Of a stretch of 64,000 nucleotides of DNA, positions 34,083 to 43,082 are shown piece after piece. Both the position numbers and the translations under genes were made by a program. The stretch comes from Sodalis praecaptivus (GTDB lineage Bacteria > Pseudomonadota > Gammaproteobacteria > Enterobacterales > Enterobacteriaceae), in NCBI RefSeq assembly GCF_000517425.1, contig NZ_CP006569.1:1-64000 (forward strand). The letters are read 5' to 3'. The notes beneath the pieces are model-generated. The model was not told where the DNA came from. It did not search any database and was given only the letters and a program-made list of their open reading frames with translations. The stretch's first letter is position 1. Every line of letters begins with the position of its first letter.

Positions 34083-34784
34083 ATGAACAGTGAACTGTTT
34101 GCGCTGTTGCGCGATTACCGGGTTATCGAACTTAACCATCAGTACGAACCGTTAATGCCGGTCTGGCCTACCCATCCACGTTTTTTCCGCAATGATGTGG
34201 AAACCTACGCGGCGGGAGACGGCAACTACAATAATCTACTGCAATTAAGCGACCATTGCGGCACGCACGTGGACTCGCCCGCGCACTTCGCACCCGAGGG
34301 AAAAACCATTGAACAGGTCGACGTGACGCGGCTGATGGGACGCGGCCTGTGCATTGATGTCTCCGCTTATCCGCCGGATACGGAAATCACCACCGACATG
34401 ATCGCCGCTTGGGAACAGGCGCACGGCGAGATCCGAGCGCGGGATATTGTGTTATTCCGCACCGGTTACGATCGCGAATGGCGCTGCCGGCCCGATCATA
34501 AAACCGTTCTTTCCGACTGGTCGGGATTATCCGCCGCCGGCGCGGCCTATTTATTGGCTAAAGGTGTCGGCGTTATCGGCACCGACGCCATGTCGCTGGA
34601 TGCCTGGTCGAACCATGACTATCCGGCGCATCGTCTGATTCTGGGCTCGGATAATTTAATTATGGAAAATCTGGCCAATCTCTATCAGGTGCCGGCGATA
34701 TTCACCTTTATTGCCCTGCCGCTGCGCATCAAGGGGGGCTCCGCGTCGCCGGTCAGAGCGATAGCGCTGGTGCCCAACGACTAA
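34083..34784 (+). CDS. cyclase-family (kynurenine formamidase-like) metal-dependent hydrolase
   Basis: A 233-residue member of the cyclase family, which includes bacterial kynurenine formamidases and isatin hydrolases. The metal motif HCGTHVDSPAHF (His58, His62, Asp64, His68) is intact, and later family positions such as VIGTDAMSLD are present. The ATG at 34083 comes one base after the upstream MFS stop codon, with AAGG in front, so translation is coupled. The substrate is unknown: probably a cyclic or acyl-amide/lactone compound brought in by the transporter. Confidence 0.85.
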   Translation: MNSELFALLRDYRVIELNHQYEPLMPVWPTHPRFFRNDVETYAAGDGNYNNLLQLSDHCGTHVDSPAHFAPEGKTIEQVDVTRLMGRGLCIDVSAYPPDTEITTDMIAAWEQAHGEIRARDIVLFRTGYDREWRCRPDHKTVLSDWSGLSAAGAAYLLAKGVGVIGTDAMSLDAWSNHDYPAHRLILGSDNLIMENLANLYQVPAIFTFIALPLRIKGGSASPVRAIALVPND

Positions 34785-35150
34785 CGACAACACGCTTGTG
34801 GCTGAATCGAGGCGTCGTTTTGTGGCGGAGGTCTAAGTTTTGCTTATCTGGTATGGTAGTATGCATAAAAACGCGGTTGGGGTAGCAACACCTTTCGTTC
34901 AGGGCGCCCGCGATGAATACCGCCGCCAATGCACCCGGGCCGGCCGCCATGCCGTTACGCTAAAAAGCCCGTCCGCTGACGGGCGTAGGCGACGCCCCTC
35001 GCGGCGGACAGCGGCGGCCGAGGGCTATTTATAGGCCAAACCCGCTGCGTCCGCTTCGATGAAAACCGTGCGGCAAATGATCTCTATACCGGCCTAACGG
35101 CCGGTGGCCCGTCTGTAGGACGGCACGTTTTGGAATGGGAAGGAGTTAAA
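34785..35150. promoter_or_regulatory. intergenic promoter region of rspB with a GTATGGTAGT motif
   Basis: This 366-bp spacer has no gene. At 34851-34860 it carries GTATGGTAGT, identical to the motif in the repeat at 32503-32523, about 290 nt upstream of rspB. A hairpin at 34967-34984 is described separately. An AAGGAGTTAAA ribosome binding site precedes rspB at about 35140-35150. Confidence 0.45.
34962..34984 (-). terminator. orphan reverse-strand terminator-like hairpin
   Basis: The stem GCCCGTC / GACGGGC (34967-34973 and 34978-34984) with loop CGCT is followed, on the reverse strand, by five T residues (34962-34966). No reverse-strand gene lies upstream of it now, which suggests either chance or the leftover of a deleted gene. 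Confidence 0.45.
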
Positions 35151-36161
35151 ATGAAAAGCGTTGTTATTGCTGAACCGGGACAACTGGCGATTAAAGAGCG
35201 GGAACTGCCCCAGCCAGCGGCCGGCGAAGTGCGGGTTAAAATCCGTTACGCCAGTATCTGTGGTTCCGATATTCATATCTGGCACGGCCATAACCCGTTT
35301 GCCCGCTATCCGCGGGTCATCGGCCATGAATTCTTCGGCGCTATCGATGCGGTGGGCGAGGGTGTCGACCCCGGCCGCGTTGGCGAGCGAGTGGCGGTCG
35401 ACCCGGTGGTCAGCTGCGGCCATTGCTATCCCTGTTCGGTAGGCAAGCCCAACGTCTGTACATCATTGCAGGTCATCGGCGTACACCGCGACGGCGGCTT
35501 TAGCGAATATGCCTGCGCGCCCGCGGGCAACGCCTATGTGGTGCCCGCGGCGATCCCCGACAAACTTGCCAGTCTCATTGAGCCCTTCACCATTGCCGCC
35601 AACATTACCGCCTATCTGAAACCGACGCCGGCGGATGTAGCGCTGATTTACGGCGCGGGCCCGATGGGGCTGACCGCCATACAGGTGTTAAAGGGCGTAT
35701 ATGATGTTTCCACGGTCATCGTAGTCGATCGTATCGAAGAGCGGCTGGCGCTGGCGCGCGCCAACGGCGCGGATAACGTGTTGAACAACAGCGCGACGCC
35801 GTTGGCGGAACAGCTGGATGGCCTGCGTCCGACGCTCATCATCGATGCCGCCTGCCATCCCTCCATCCTGCCTGAAGCGGTGGCGCTGGCTTCGCCGGCG
35901 GCGCGCATCGGCCTGCTGGGTTTTTCCGGCGACCCGTGCACCATCACCCAGCAAAGCCTGACCAGTAAAGAGATCTCGCTGTTTACCTCGCGGTTGAACA
36001 GTAAACGCTTCCCGGCGGTCATCGACTGGATGGCCAGCGGCGCCATTGCCCCGGAAAAACTGGTGACCCATTATTTCCCGCTGGCGCAGGTAGAAGAGGC
36101 CATGACGCTATTTGAATCCGATCCGCGGCGCTGCTGCAAGGTCATATTGGATATTCAATAA
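35151..36161 (+). CDS. rspB: zinc-dependent dehydrogenase RspB
   Basis: Medium-chain alcohol/polyol dehydrogenase of 336 residues, close to E. coli RspB (339). Catalytic zinc ligands Cys37, His59 and Glu60 (ICGSD and VIGHEFFG), structural zinc cysteines 89, 92, 95 and 103 (SCGHCYPCSVGKPNVC), and the NAD-binding YGAGPMGLTAIQVL are all visible. The ATG at 35151 follows AAGGAG. In E. coli rspB sits with rspA, ydfI, ydfJ and rspR. Here rspA is absent but ydfI and rspR relatives follow. The likely role is oxidation of a sugar acid or polyol. Confidence 0.9.
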   Translation: MKSVVIAEPGQLAIKERELPQPAAGEVRVKIRYASICGSDIHIWHGHNPFARYPRVIGHEFFGAIDAVGEGVDPGRVGERVAVDPVVSCGHCYPCSVGKPNVCTSLQVIGVHRDGGFSEYACAPAGNAYVVPAAIPDKLASLIEPFTIAANITAYLKPTPADVALIYGAGPMGLTAIQVLKGVYDVSTVIVVDRIEERLALARANGADNVLNNSATPLAEQLDGLRPTLIIDAACHPSILPEAVALASPAARIGLLGFSGDPCTITQQSLTSKEISLFTSRLNSKRFPAVIDWMASGAIAPEKLVTHYFPLAQVEEAMTLFESDPRRCCKVILDIQ

Positions 36162-36170
36162 CCCTGCCGT

Positions 36171-36190
36171 GAGGCGGTTTGCGCCGCCTC
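36171..36190 (+). other. intergenic hairpin between rspB and the MFS gene
   Basis: GAGGCGG (36171-36177) and CCGCCTC (36184-36190) form a perfect 7-bp stem with a 6-nt loop. There is no T tract, so it is more likely a processing or mRNA-stabilising hairpin than a terminator. Transcription may continue into the MFS gene. Confidence 0.5.
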
Positions 36191-36225
36191 GCTGTACCTG
36201 AATATAAGAAGAGCCAGGAGTTGCT

Positions 36226-37512
36226 ATGTTACGTAATCTGCGCTGGACGATCGTGTTTCTGCTGTTTTTGATTTACATGATTAACTACCTGGACCGGGTA
36301 GCGTTATCTATTACCATGCCGATGATTGAAAAAGATTTGCTGATTAACGCCGAACAGTTCGGCTTTATTTTCGGCAGCTTCTTCTTCGGCTATGCATTAT
36401 TCAATTTTGTCGGCGGCCTGGCGGTGGATAGATGGGGTCCGACTCTGGTCATGGCGCTGGCGGTAGGCCTGTGGTCCATTTTCTGCGGAATGACCGCCAT
36501 CGCCACCGGCTTTTGGTCGGTATTAGTCTTGCGCGTGCTGTTCGGCATGGCGGAAGGGCCGATTTGCGCCTCCGCCAATAAAATGATCAACGGCTGGTTC
36601 CCGAAAAAACAGGCGGCTACCGCCATGGGGCTACTTAGCGCGGGGTCGCCGCTCGGCGGCGCCGTCGCCGGCCCCATCGTAGGGTATTTGGCGCTGGCGT
36701 TCGGCTGGCGGCCGGCGTTTATGATCATTTGCGCCATCGGGCTGGTGTGGATCTTGTTCTGGTGGCTGTTTGCGGCGGATAACCCGGCGCGCAGCAAACG
36801 TCTTGGCGAAGAGGAACGCCGCCTGGCGATGCAGGTCGACAATGAACCGCACAGCAGCGAGGAAGAGCTGGCCAATGTTCCCCACGGCCTTGGCTATTAT
36901 CTGCGTCAGCCGATTATCCTGGTCACCGCCTTTGCTTTCTTTTGCTACAACTACATTCTGTTTTTCTTTCTCAGCTGGTTCCCGGCTTATTTGGTGCAGG
37001 CCCACGGCCTGAACATTAAAGAGATGAGCTTCACCACCGTGGTTCCCTGGCTGGTGGGTTTCGTCGGGCTGGCGCTGGGCGGTTGGGTTTCCGATCGGAT
37101 CTTCCGCCTCACGGGACGTCTTCTGCTTTCGCGCAAAATTGTCCTGGTGATCTCGCTGCTGGCCGCCGCGGTCTGCGTTGCCCTGGCCGGTACGGTGAAA
37201 AGCGTGGTGCCGGCGGTGGTGCTGATGTCAATCTCGCTGTTTTTCCTTTATATCACCGGCGCCATATATTGGGCGATCATTCAAGATGTGGTGCACAAAA
37301 GCCGCGTCGGCAGCGCCAGCGGGTTTATCCATCTGATCGGCAGTATCTCCGGCATTATTGGTCCCGTGGTGACCGGCTTTATCGTCCAGCACACCGGTAA
37401 GTTCGACAGTGCCTTTATTCTTGCGGGCGGTGTTGCGGCAATCGGCGCCGTGCTGGTGGGGATTGTGATCAAGTCCCCTAAACATCCAGGCCATCCCGTT
37501 ACCGAATCTTGA
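36226..37512 (+). CDS. MFS sugar-acid transporter (anion:cation symporter family)
   Basis: A 428-residue inner-membrane symporter that looks like the ACS family (GudP, DgoT, ExuT relatives). The N-terminal helix ends in [15 protein letters not shown], with the loop motif [14 protein letters not shown] and the [20 protein letters not shown] block typical of the family. It sits between rspB and the ydfI-like gene, so it probably imports the hexonate or hexuronate on which they act. In the E. coli rsp region a different MFS gene (ydfJ) holds this place. Confidence 0.85.
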   Translation: MLRNLRWTIVFLLFLIYMINYLDRVALSITMPMIEKDLLINAEQFGFIFGSFFFGYALFNFVGGLAVDRWGPTLVMALAVGLWSIFCGMTAIATGFWSVLVLRVLFGMAEGPICASANKMINGWFPKKQAATAMGLLSAGSPLGGAVAGPIVGYLALAFGWRPAFMIICAIGLVWILFWWLFAADNPARSKRLGEEERRLAMQVDNEPHSSEEELANVPHGLGYYLRQPIILVTAFAFFCYNYILFFFLSWFPAYLVQAHGLNIKEMSFTTVVPWLVGFVGLALGGWVSDRIFRLTGRLLLSRKIVLVISLLAAAVCVALAGTVKSVVPAVVLMSISLFFLYITGAIYWAIIQDVVHKSRVGSASGFIHLIGSISGIIGPVVTGFIVQHTGKFDSAFILAGGVAAIGAVLVGIVIKSPKHPGHPVTES

Positions 37513-37561
37513 TCGTTACGCCGCGCGCCCAGGCGCCGGTCAATTTACCTTTGAGGTAGTT

Positions 37562-39034
37562 ATGCTTTCACTTTCAGAAGTGCCCGGGAACGTCATTGTT
37601 CCCCGCTATGACCGCAGTAAATTGCGCACCCGTATCGCGCACATCGGCTTTGGCGCCTTTCACCGCGCCCATCAGGCGGTTTGCGCCGACAGGCTGGCGG
37701 CGGAAGCCGGCAGCGATTGGGGCTATTGCGAAATCAACTTGATCGGCGGCGAGCAGCAGATCGCCGATATCAACGCCCAGCAATGCCTGTGGACGGTGTC
37801 CGAAATGGCTGACGATAACAGGCCGGCCAGAATCGTCGGCGTGGCCAAACGCGCCCTGCATGCCCAAACCGACGGCATGGCGGCGGTGTTGGACGCACTC
37901 TGCGAACCGGATATCGCGATTGTCTCCATCACGGTCACCGAGAAAGGCTATTGCCACCATCCCGCCAGCGGACAGCTCAATACCGATCACCCCATGGTAC
38001 AGCATGATCTTGACCATCCCGATACGCCGCGCTCTTTGCCGGGGGTGATTCTGGCCGCCATTCGCCGCCGTCGCGCCCAGGGGCTGGCGCCGTTCAGCGT
38101 CATGTCCTGCGACAATATGCCGGAGAACGGCTATGTGACCCGCAACGTTATCACCCAACTGGCGGCCTTGCAGGACGAGGCGCTGGCCGCCTGGATCGGC
38201 GAGCAGATCAGTTTTCCCTCTACGATGGTGGACCGCATCGTCCCCGCCGTTACGGCGGAAACGCTCGCCACCATCGCCGACCAACTGGGCGGTATGAGCG
38301 ATCCCGCCGGTGTCGCCTGCGAGCCGTTTTTCCAGTGGGTTATCGAAGACAACTTCGTTAATGGCCGGCCGGAATGGGAAAAAGCCGGAGCGGAACTGGT
38401 TGCGGATGTGTTGCCGTTTGAGGAGATGAAGCTGCGCATGCTAAACGGCAGCCACTCTCTGCTGGCCTATCTCGGCTATCTGGCGGGTTATGATCATATC
38501 AGCGATTGCATGCAGGACGACAATTATGCCCGCGCGGCGCGACATTTGATGCTGGCCGAGCAGGCGCCGACATTGCATACCCGCGGCGTGGATCTTGCCG
38601 CCTACGCGGATGCCTTGATCGCACGCTACCGCAATCGGGCGCTAAAACACCGTACTTGGCAGATAGCGATGGACGGAACGCAGAAATTGCCGCAGCGCTG
38701 GCTGGACAGCATCCGTTGGCATTTGCGTGAAGGCAGCGATTTCACCCTGCTGGCGCTCGGCGTCGCGGGCTGGATGCGTTACGTGGGCGGCGTGGACGAG
38801 CAGGGCCAGCCTATAGACATCAGCGATCCGCTGAAAGAGGCGCTGGCGCAGCGTGTGGCCCAGACGCCGGATAATGAGGAGCGGGTACGGGCGCTGTTGT
38901 CATTGCAGACGGTCTTTGGCGATGACTTGCCGGCGGATGCGCGATTTGTCGAACGGGTGAACCGTTATTACCAGCAACTGCAGGCGCAGGGTGCCAAAGC
39001 AACCGTTGCGGCGCTGATGGCGACCCTCGACTGA
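37562..39034 (+). CDS. ydfI: mannitol dehydrogenase-family oxidoreductase, YdfI-like
   Basis: NAD(P)-dependent polyol or sugar-acid oxidoreductase of 490 residues, against 486 for E. coli YdfI, with high similarity throughout. Landmarks are [14 protein letters not shown] at the Rossmann start, [19 protein letters not shown] and the catalytic block [18 protein letters not shown]. The family reduces or oxidises fructuronate, tagaturonate, mannitol or arabinitol. The exact substrate is uncertain. With RspB it could interconvert a hexonate and its keto form. Its start is 49 nt after the MFS gene, with a TTGAGGTAG ribosome binding site. Confidence 0.88.
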   Translation: MLSLSEVPGNVIVPRYDRSKLRTRIAHIGFGAFHRAHQAVCADRLAAEAGSDWGYCEINLIGGEQQIADINAQQCLWTVSEMADDNRPARIVGVAKRALHAQTDGMAAVLDALCEPDIAIVSITVTEKGYCHHPASGQLNTDHPMVQHDLDHPDTPRSLPGVILAAIRRRRAQGLAPFSVMSCDNMPENGYVTRNVITQLAALQDEALAAWIGEQISFPSTMVDRIVPAVTAETLATIADQLGGMSDPAGVACEPFFQWVIEDNFVNGRPEWEKAGAELVADVLPFEEMKLRMLNGSHSLLAYLGYLAGYDHISDCMQDDNYARAARHLMLAEQAPTLHTRGVDLAAYADALIARYRNRALKHRTWQIAMDGTQKLPQRWLDSIRWHLREGSDFTLLALGVAGWMRYVGGVDEQGQPIDISDPLKEALAQRVAQTPDNEERVRALLSLQTVFGDDLPADARFVERVNRYYQQLQAQGAKATVAALMATLD

Positions 39035-39442
39035 CGGGCACCGCCCTTGACTCCGCCGGCCGGTGGCCCCACCAAGCGTCGGACGGCGGCCGCCACATTG
39101 CCACATTGCCCGATTATGCTGATGTCGGGCGGCGACGGCCAGCGGTCAATCGCCGGTCGCGCAAGGATCCTTGTCGCGCCGGCGTCGCCACCCGATGGCC
39201 CTCGCCCTGTGAGGGCACCAACAGATTGCTTCGATGGCGGCGGCTGCGGCGCCCTGGCGACAGCGTTACGGTCATCAGGCACGACAGGGCCGCCGGGCCG
39301 TTCACGGCGGCCTGGGGTGGCCCGTATCTCTTTCAGCGCAAGGATCCGAGAAAAAAGTCTGGCGTTTGCCGCCGCCCCCACCTTAGACTTACCGTCCAAA
39401 AGCCTCTCTTGTGGCTGCTACTGACAAAACGGATCGTATCGA
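39035..39442. other. 408-bp spacer between ydfI and rspR, no feature seen
   Basis: GC-rich sequence with overlapping short frames on both strands but no family, ribosome binding site or recognisable promoter. It separates the catabolic genes from their putative regulator, so rspR may have its own start within it. Confidence 0.4.
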
Positions 39443-40129
39443 ATGTCGATTTCTTATGCCATCACCGCCGGTGAACCCGTTAATCAGCAGATTTATCGTT
39501 TTCTGCGTCATGATATCGTCACCTGCGCGATCCCGCCGGGGTCGCTGCTGTCGGAAAAAGAGATTGCGCTGCGGTTTACCGTTTCCCGCCAGCCGGTAAG
39601 GGAAGCGTTTATCAAACTGACCGAAGCCGGCCTGGTTCAGGTGCTGCCGCAGCGCGGGACCTTTGTACGCAAAATTTCCGCGCGACGGGTCGCTGACGGC
39701 CGTTTCATCCGTGAGGCGGTGGAAACGGCGGTGGTGCGTCGTGCGGCCCTGCAAATGACGCCTGCGTCGTTACTGCAACTGGAGCACAACTTACAGCAGC
39801 AATCGTTAGCGGCCGCTTATCATGACAGTCATGAGTTTTTGCGGCTGGACGATGAATTTCATCGCCTGATCGCGCAAAGTATCGACTGTGAGCTGGCCTG
39901 GGAAACGGTAGAAAACATCAAGGCCGCCCTGGACCGGGTGCGTTTTCTGACCTTAAGCGAAGTGTCGCCGCCGGAAATCCTGATAGGCCAGCATCAGGAG
40001 ATCTTTGATGCGCTGAAACGGCGTGACGCTGATGCGGCGGAAGATGCGCTGCGCCGCCATTTGCAGCTGATGATCTTCTCCATCACGCCCATTGCCCAGC
40101 GCAACAGCCAGTGGTTTGAAGAAGAGTAA
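39443..40129 (+). CDS. rspR: GntR/FCD-family regulator RspR
   Basis: DNA-binding repressor of 228 residues, the same length as E. coli RspR (YdfH), which controls rspAB. The N-terminal winged helix includes VNQQIYRFLRHDIVTCAI, LSEKEIALRFTVSRQPVREA and PQRGTFVRKIS. The C-terminal FCD ligand domain carries metal-binding-type histidines in DDEFHRLIA, GQHQEIFDAL and LRRHLQLM. It is the last gene of the cluster. It is the natural candidate to bind the repeated GTATGGTAGT motif upstream of the MFS-cyclase pair and rspB. Confidence 0.9.
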   Translation: MSISYAITAGEPVNQQIYRFLRHDIVTCAIPPGSLLSEKEIALRFTVSRQPVREAFIKLTEAGLVQVLPQRGTFVRKISARRVADGRFIREAVETAVVRRAALQMTPASLLQLEHNLQQQSLAAAYHDSHEFLRLDDEFHRLIAQSIDCELAWETVENIKAALDRVRFLTLSEVSPPEILIGQHQEIFDALKRRDADAAEDALRRHLQLMIFSITPIAQRNSQWFEEE

Positions 40130-40671
40130 CCGGCTTTCGGGCTGCATCCCTCACCCCGCCTGATTCAGCTGGCGGATAGCCCTCTATGGCGCCTGTACAG
40201 CGAACGGCAAAGACGATGGCACCCGTGAGGGGGCATTACGGCTGCCGCGGGTAATGCTGTCGGCACGAGCGCATCTCCAGGCGGTCACGGCTAGGTTTTC
40301 CTCGATATTGCTTATCTGCTGTTATTCCTCCCTTTTAACCGCTAACGTCCCCTGACGACCGCCATTGCCCCTCCCCCGATGTCGAATCTTCTACATCATT
40401 GCCCCGGTGCCGCTACCGCCGCCTGAGTCTTGCTCTGCGCAGATGTCGTTTTGCCTCAGCCGTCTAGGTTGGCTTCGTCATGCTGAATGTGGCGAGAAAC
40501 GTCTGAGGACGACGACGGAAGATGGGGCGCGCGGTCAAGGTTAATGCAAGGTGCTAGATGTGAAATTATGTCGTTCTTTTTGTCAAAAATCCGGTGATGC
40601 CCGTCGGTTGTGGGCTCAACGGTTGACATACAAACCGATAATTGACGTTTTTTGTCGTGATTTTGGCATGA

Positions 40672-40687
40672 TTAGGATTTTTCCTAA
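40672..40687 (+). promoter_or_regulatory. RcsAB-box-like palindrome at a predicted promoter
   Basis: TTAGGATTTTTCCTAA is an inverted repeat agreeing at 11 of 14 positions with the RcsAB box consensus TAAGAATATTCCTA. A GATAAT -10 element lies at 40708-40713, with only a poor -35 at the expected place. The box would be centred near -40, the usual position for activation by RcsB. An 8-bp perfect stem (40711-40718 with 40724-40731) lies around the start of the transcript. The rest of the spacer 40130-40956 shows no gene. Confidence 0.5.
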
Positions 40688-40956
40688 GCTTAAGATGCGC
40701 ACGTAGCGATAATAAAGAAAGACTCTTTATTCTCTAATCCGTCTTAACATATCGGGCGGCCTCACTATTACTTGAGCACATGAAGCATCAAAAAAAGCCT
40801 GCGGGCGATGATGCAGGGCGAGGTTGTGCTGTTAATAATGATGTCTATCAAGGATGCCCTGCGTTAGTCCACGGTATCGCCAGACTCTACATTCGTTATT
40901 TATCGACAGCCGCAGGAATCAGCACGTCTTGCCGCCAGCAAATTGAGGTCGTCATC

Positions 40957-41196
40957 ATGAATTTCATTTTCGCATTGTTAGTAGGTGCGTTTATATCCGG
41001 CTACAGTTTATATCGGCATAACCGATTAATAGAAAGCCGCCAACTTCCCCGTGTCCACCGCAGAAGACACGCGCATTATCGTACCCTTAGCCCGGCGCCA
41101 CACGGGATTGACGCACCTATTACGCTAACTGAAGCCCTTAAAGAGCGTTTAGTGGTGGTTCAGCGAGAAAATCATATTGTGATTAAGGCCGCTTGA
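40957..41196 (+). CDS. small single-span membrane protein of unknown function
   Basis: A 79-residue protein with one N-terminal hydrophobic helix (FIFALLVGAFISGYSLY) followed by a basic, His/Arg-rich stretch (HRRRHAHYR) and a soluble tail. The start at 40957 is preferred because GAGG lies about 10 nt ahead and it opens directly onto the membrane helix. A longer in-frame start at 40780 has poor support. I recognise no family. The RcsAB-like promoter upstream hints at an envelope-stress role. Confidence 0.55.
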   Translation: MNFIFALLVGAFISGYSLYRHNRLIESRQLPRVHRRRHAHYRTLSPAPHGIDAPITLTEALKERLVVVQRENHIVIKAA

Positions 41197-42269
41197 TAGC
41201 GTCAATCCAAAACGATAATCATCGTTTATCCATTAGAGCGGCTTCTTGTCGCGCCGCCCTCAGGGGCGGCATGGAATAAAACAGGCATTATTCCGGCGGT
41301 GTCGATGGCTTATTATCACCAGGCTTGACTGGCGACGCCGTCACGTCAACGGTGTGTAATGGCCATAAGGCAGGCGTGAAAAAAGCGATGTCGATGAACA
41401 TGGGAATAAGCATGTTTTTAGCGTGCTATTTTATGAATTGAATTGAAAAAACTCATTCATTATGTCGCCATCAGCATCATAACGCTGCGTCGGTTAAGGT
41501 AGGTAAAGCGCCGTGAACGTATCCGCTGAACCAGGCTATACGCCCTTAGACGCGGGCATAGGCGTCGGCCGCCCCCTGGCGGCTGTAGCGAACGCAGGCT
41601 GTATGAGGCGACGGCAGAAAATAGGGTTAACGCGAGGTAGAAGACAACGGCGGAAGGTTGCAAGATTGAAATAATAAATGACATTGCCATAGCGCCCGTT
41701 TAACAAATATATCCTATCTATGGGATATTTAGGTCTGCGCATTAATGCGACGGCGGGGCAAACGCATACCCAAAAAACCTAAGGCGGATATCGCCCGAGG
41801 AGGGTCGGTGATACGCCAAAATAAGGTGCAGAACTATTGATACCTTAAATTAATGTGCATATTTAAGTACTAAACCAATCCTAAACGCCTGGCGTAATAT
41901 TTTTGTTGGCTATTGTTTGTGTCAATGTTTATTGAATTGGACCCTATGTAAAACCAGGAGAAAATAATCAGCATAATAGTATGTTATGACTGCTTTTTAT
42001 CCAGGGTCGCGTGGGGTGATGATTTTATAATAACAGCATGGATACTTTGGTATCTAATTATACCTCAGTCATTAGAGTGATTGATGACCGGGTTGATTTA
42101 TGTATGATGCTCCCCACATTTCACGGGGCGCGAAAATTCGTCTGGCAGTGTAATTACGTTTATCTAGCGATGTGCCTGAATTCTTGGCATAGGGAGAGCT
42201 TATAACTCGCAAAAGCTAATGGCCTACTGCGATATCCATCTTATTTACTTATATCTCGTGGAATTATTC
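41197..42269. other. 1.07-kb AT-richer region with no gene recognised
   Basis: Short frames on the reverse strand (41460-41690 and 41536-41742) lack homology or ribosome binding sites. Composition shifts to AT-rich toward 41850-42270, ahead of the lipoprotein protease gene. No tRNA, repeat or convincing terminator was found by eye. Confidence 0.4.
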
Positions 42270-42977
42270 ATGAAAAGTTTTTTGTTTGTTATCGTGTTGT
42301 CATTATTGTTATCCGGCTGCAGCGCCGTGGGACATTATAATGTCGATAAAACAGCCTCGGATAAAGCAGATTTCCATTTTGTCGGAATACCCGTTCTCGC
42401 AGGGGCAATTGGCTCCAGTTTTCCCATCAATGAACAGTACAGCCTGACCGCAGGGCATGTGGCGAAAGTGATGATGGTCAGGGTAAAAGCCTACAATCCG
42501 ATCTGCGATGTCGCCATCATCTATCACGATAATAAAGGCCGGACCCTGCCGCGTCTGGAAGCCGCGACTAAAGGCGAGCAACTTAACATGTATGGCTACA
42601 ATGCCTATACCGCAATGCCGACCTCATCCAGCGGAACCGTACAAGAGTTTGGCTGGTGGAAGCAGCCCGGAACCAGCTGTCTGATGGGATTATCCAACGC
42701 CGGCGGGATCCAGGGCATGAGCGGTGGGCCGGTTTACGGCAAAGACGGCGCGATCATCGGCGTTCTCACCGCGACCCATCCCAAACGGAGACAGACGATA
42801 TTCGTTCCGTTCCAGAATATTGCCCAATGGGTGGCGCAGGAAATTAACGATCCACAATTTGCGATGCGCAATGGGGTGAGCGGAGAGAAAGACGCTTTGG
42901 CCATTGCCAGCGCCACGTCGCCTGAGACAACCGCCGCGGCGACCAGCGCCAACCCTGTGGCTAAACCGGTACTTTAA
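42270..42977 (+). CDS. trypsin-like serine protease lipoprotein
   Basis: A 235-residue exported protein. The signal peptide ends in a lipobox LLSGC, so Cys17 would be lipid-modified and the protein anchored in the envelope. The catalytic triad of a chymotrypsin-fold peptidase is visible: His63 in LTAGHVAK, Asp80 in NPICDVAII, and Ser151 in QGMSGGPVYGKDG. It has no PDZ domain, unlike DegP-type proteases. The C-terminal tail is Ala/Thr-rich and disordered. The start at 42270 is chosen because it opens the signal peptide. The target is unknown. A gene of unusual composition in a gene-poor area. Confidence 0.8.
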   Translation: MKSFLFVIVLSLLLSGCSAVGHYNVDKTASDKADFHFVGIPVLAGAIGSSFPINEQYSLTAGHVAKVMMVRVKAYNPICDVAIIYHDNKGRTLPRLEAATKGEQLNMYGYNAYTAMPTSSSGTVQEFGWWKQPGTSCLMGLSNAGGIQGMSGGPVYGKDGAIIGVLTATHPKRRQTIFVPFQNIAQWVAQEINDPQFAMRNGVSGEKDALAIASATSPETTAAATSANPVAKPVL

Positions 42978-43082
42978 TTCGGCAGCGGGCTGCCTAACGA
43001 ACAGGTTTATGGCGACGGCGTGAGATTTCACGCCAGGAGCTCGGCCATGTCAAGGCGGCGCCCGCCACGCCGGCGCGGTGGT

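Noticed and set aside
39035-39474. Overlapping forward and reverse frames before rspR
   Set aside because: Typical of GC-rich non-coding sequence; none has a start signal or known domain.
41460-41742. Reverse-strand frames of 76 and 68 residues
   Set aside because: They overlap each other in different frames, lack ribosome binding sites and show no family.
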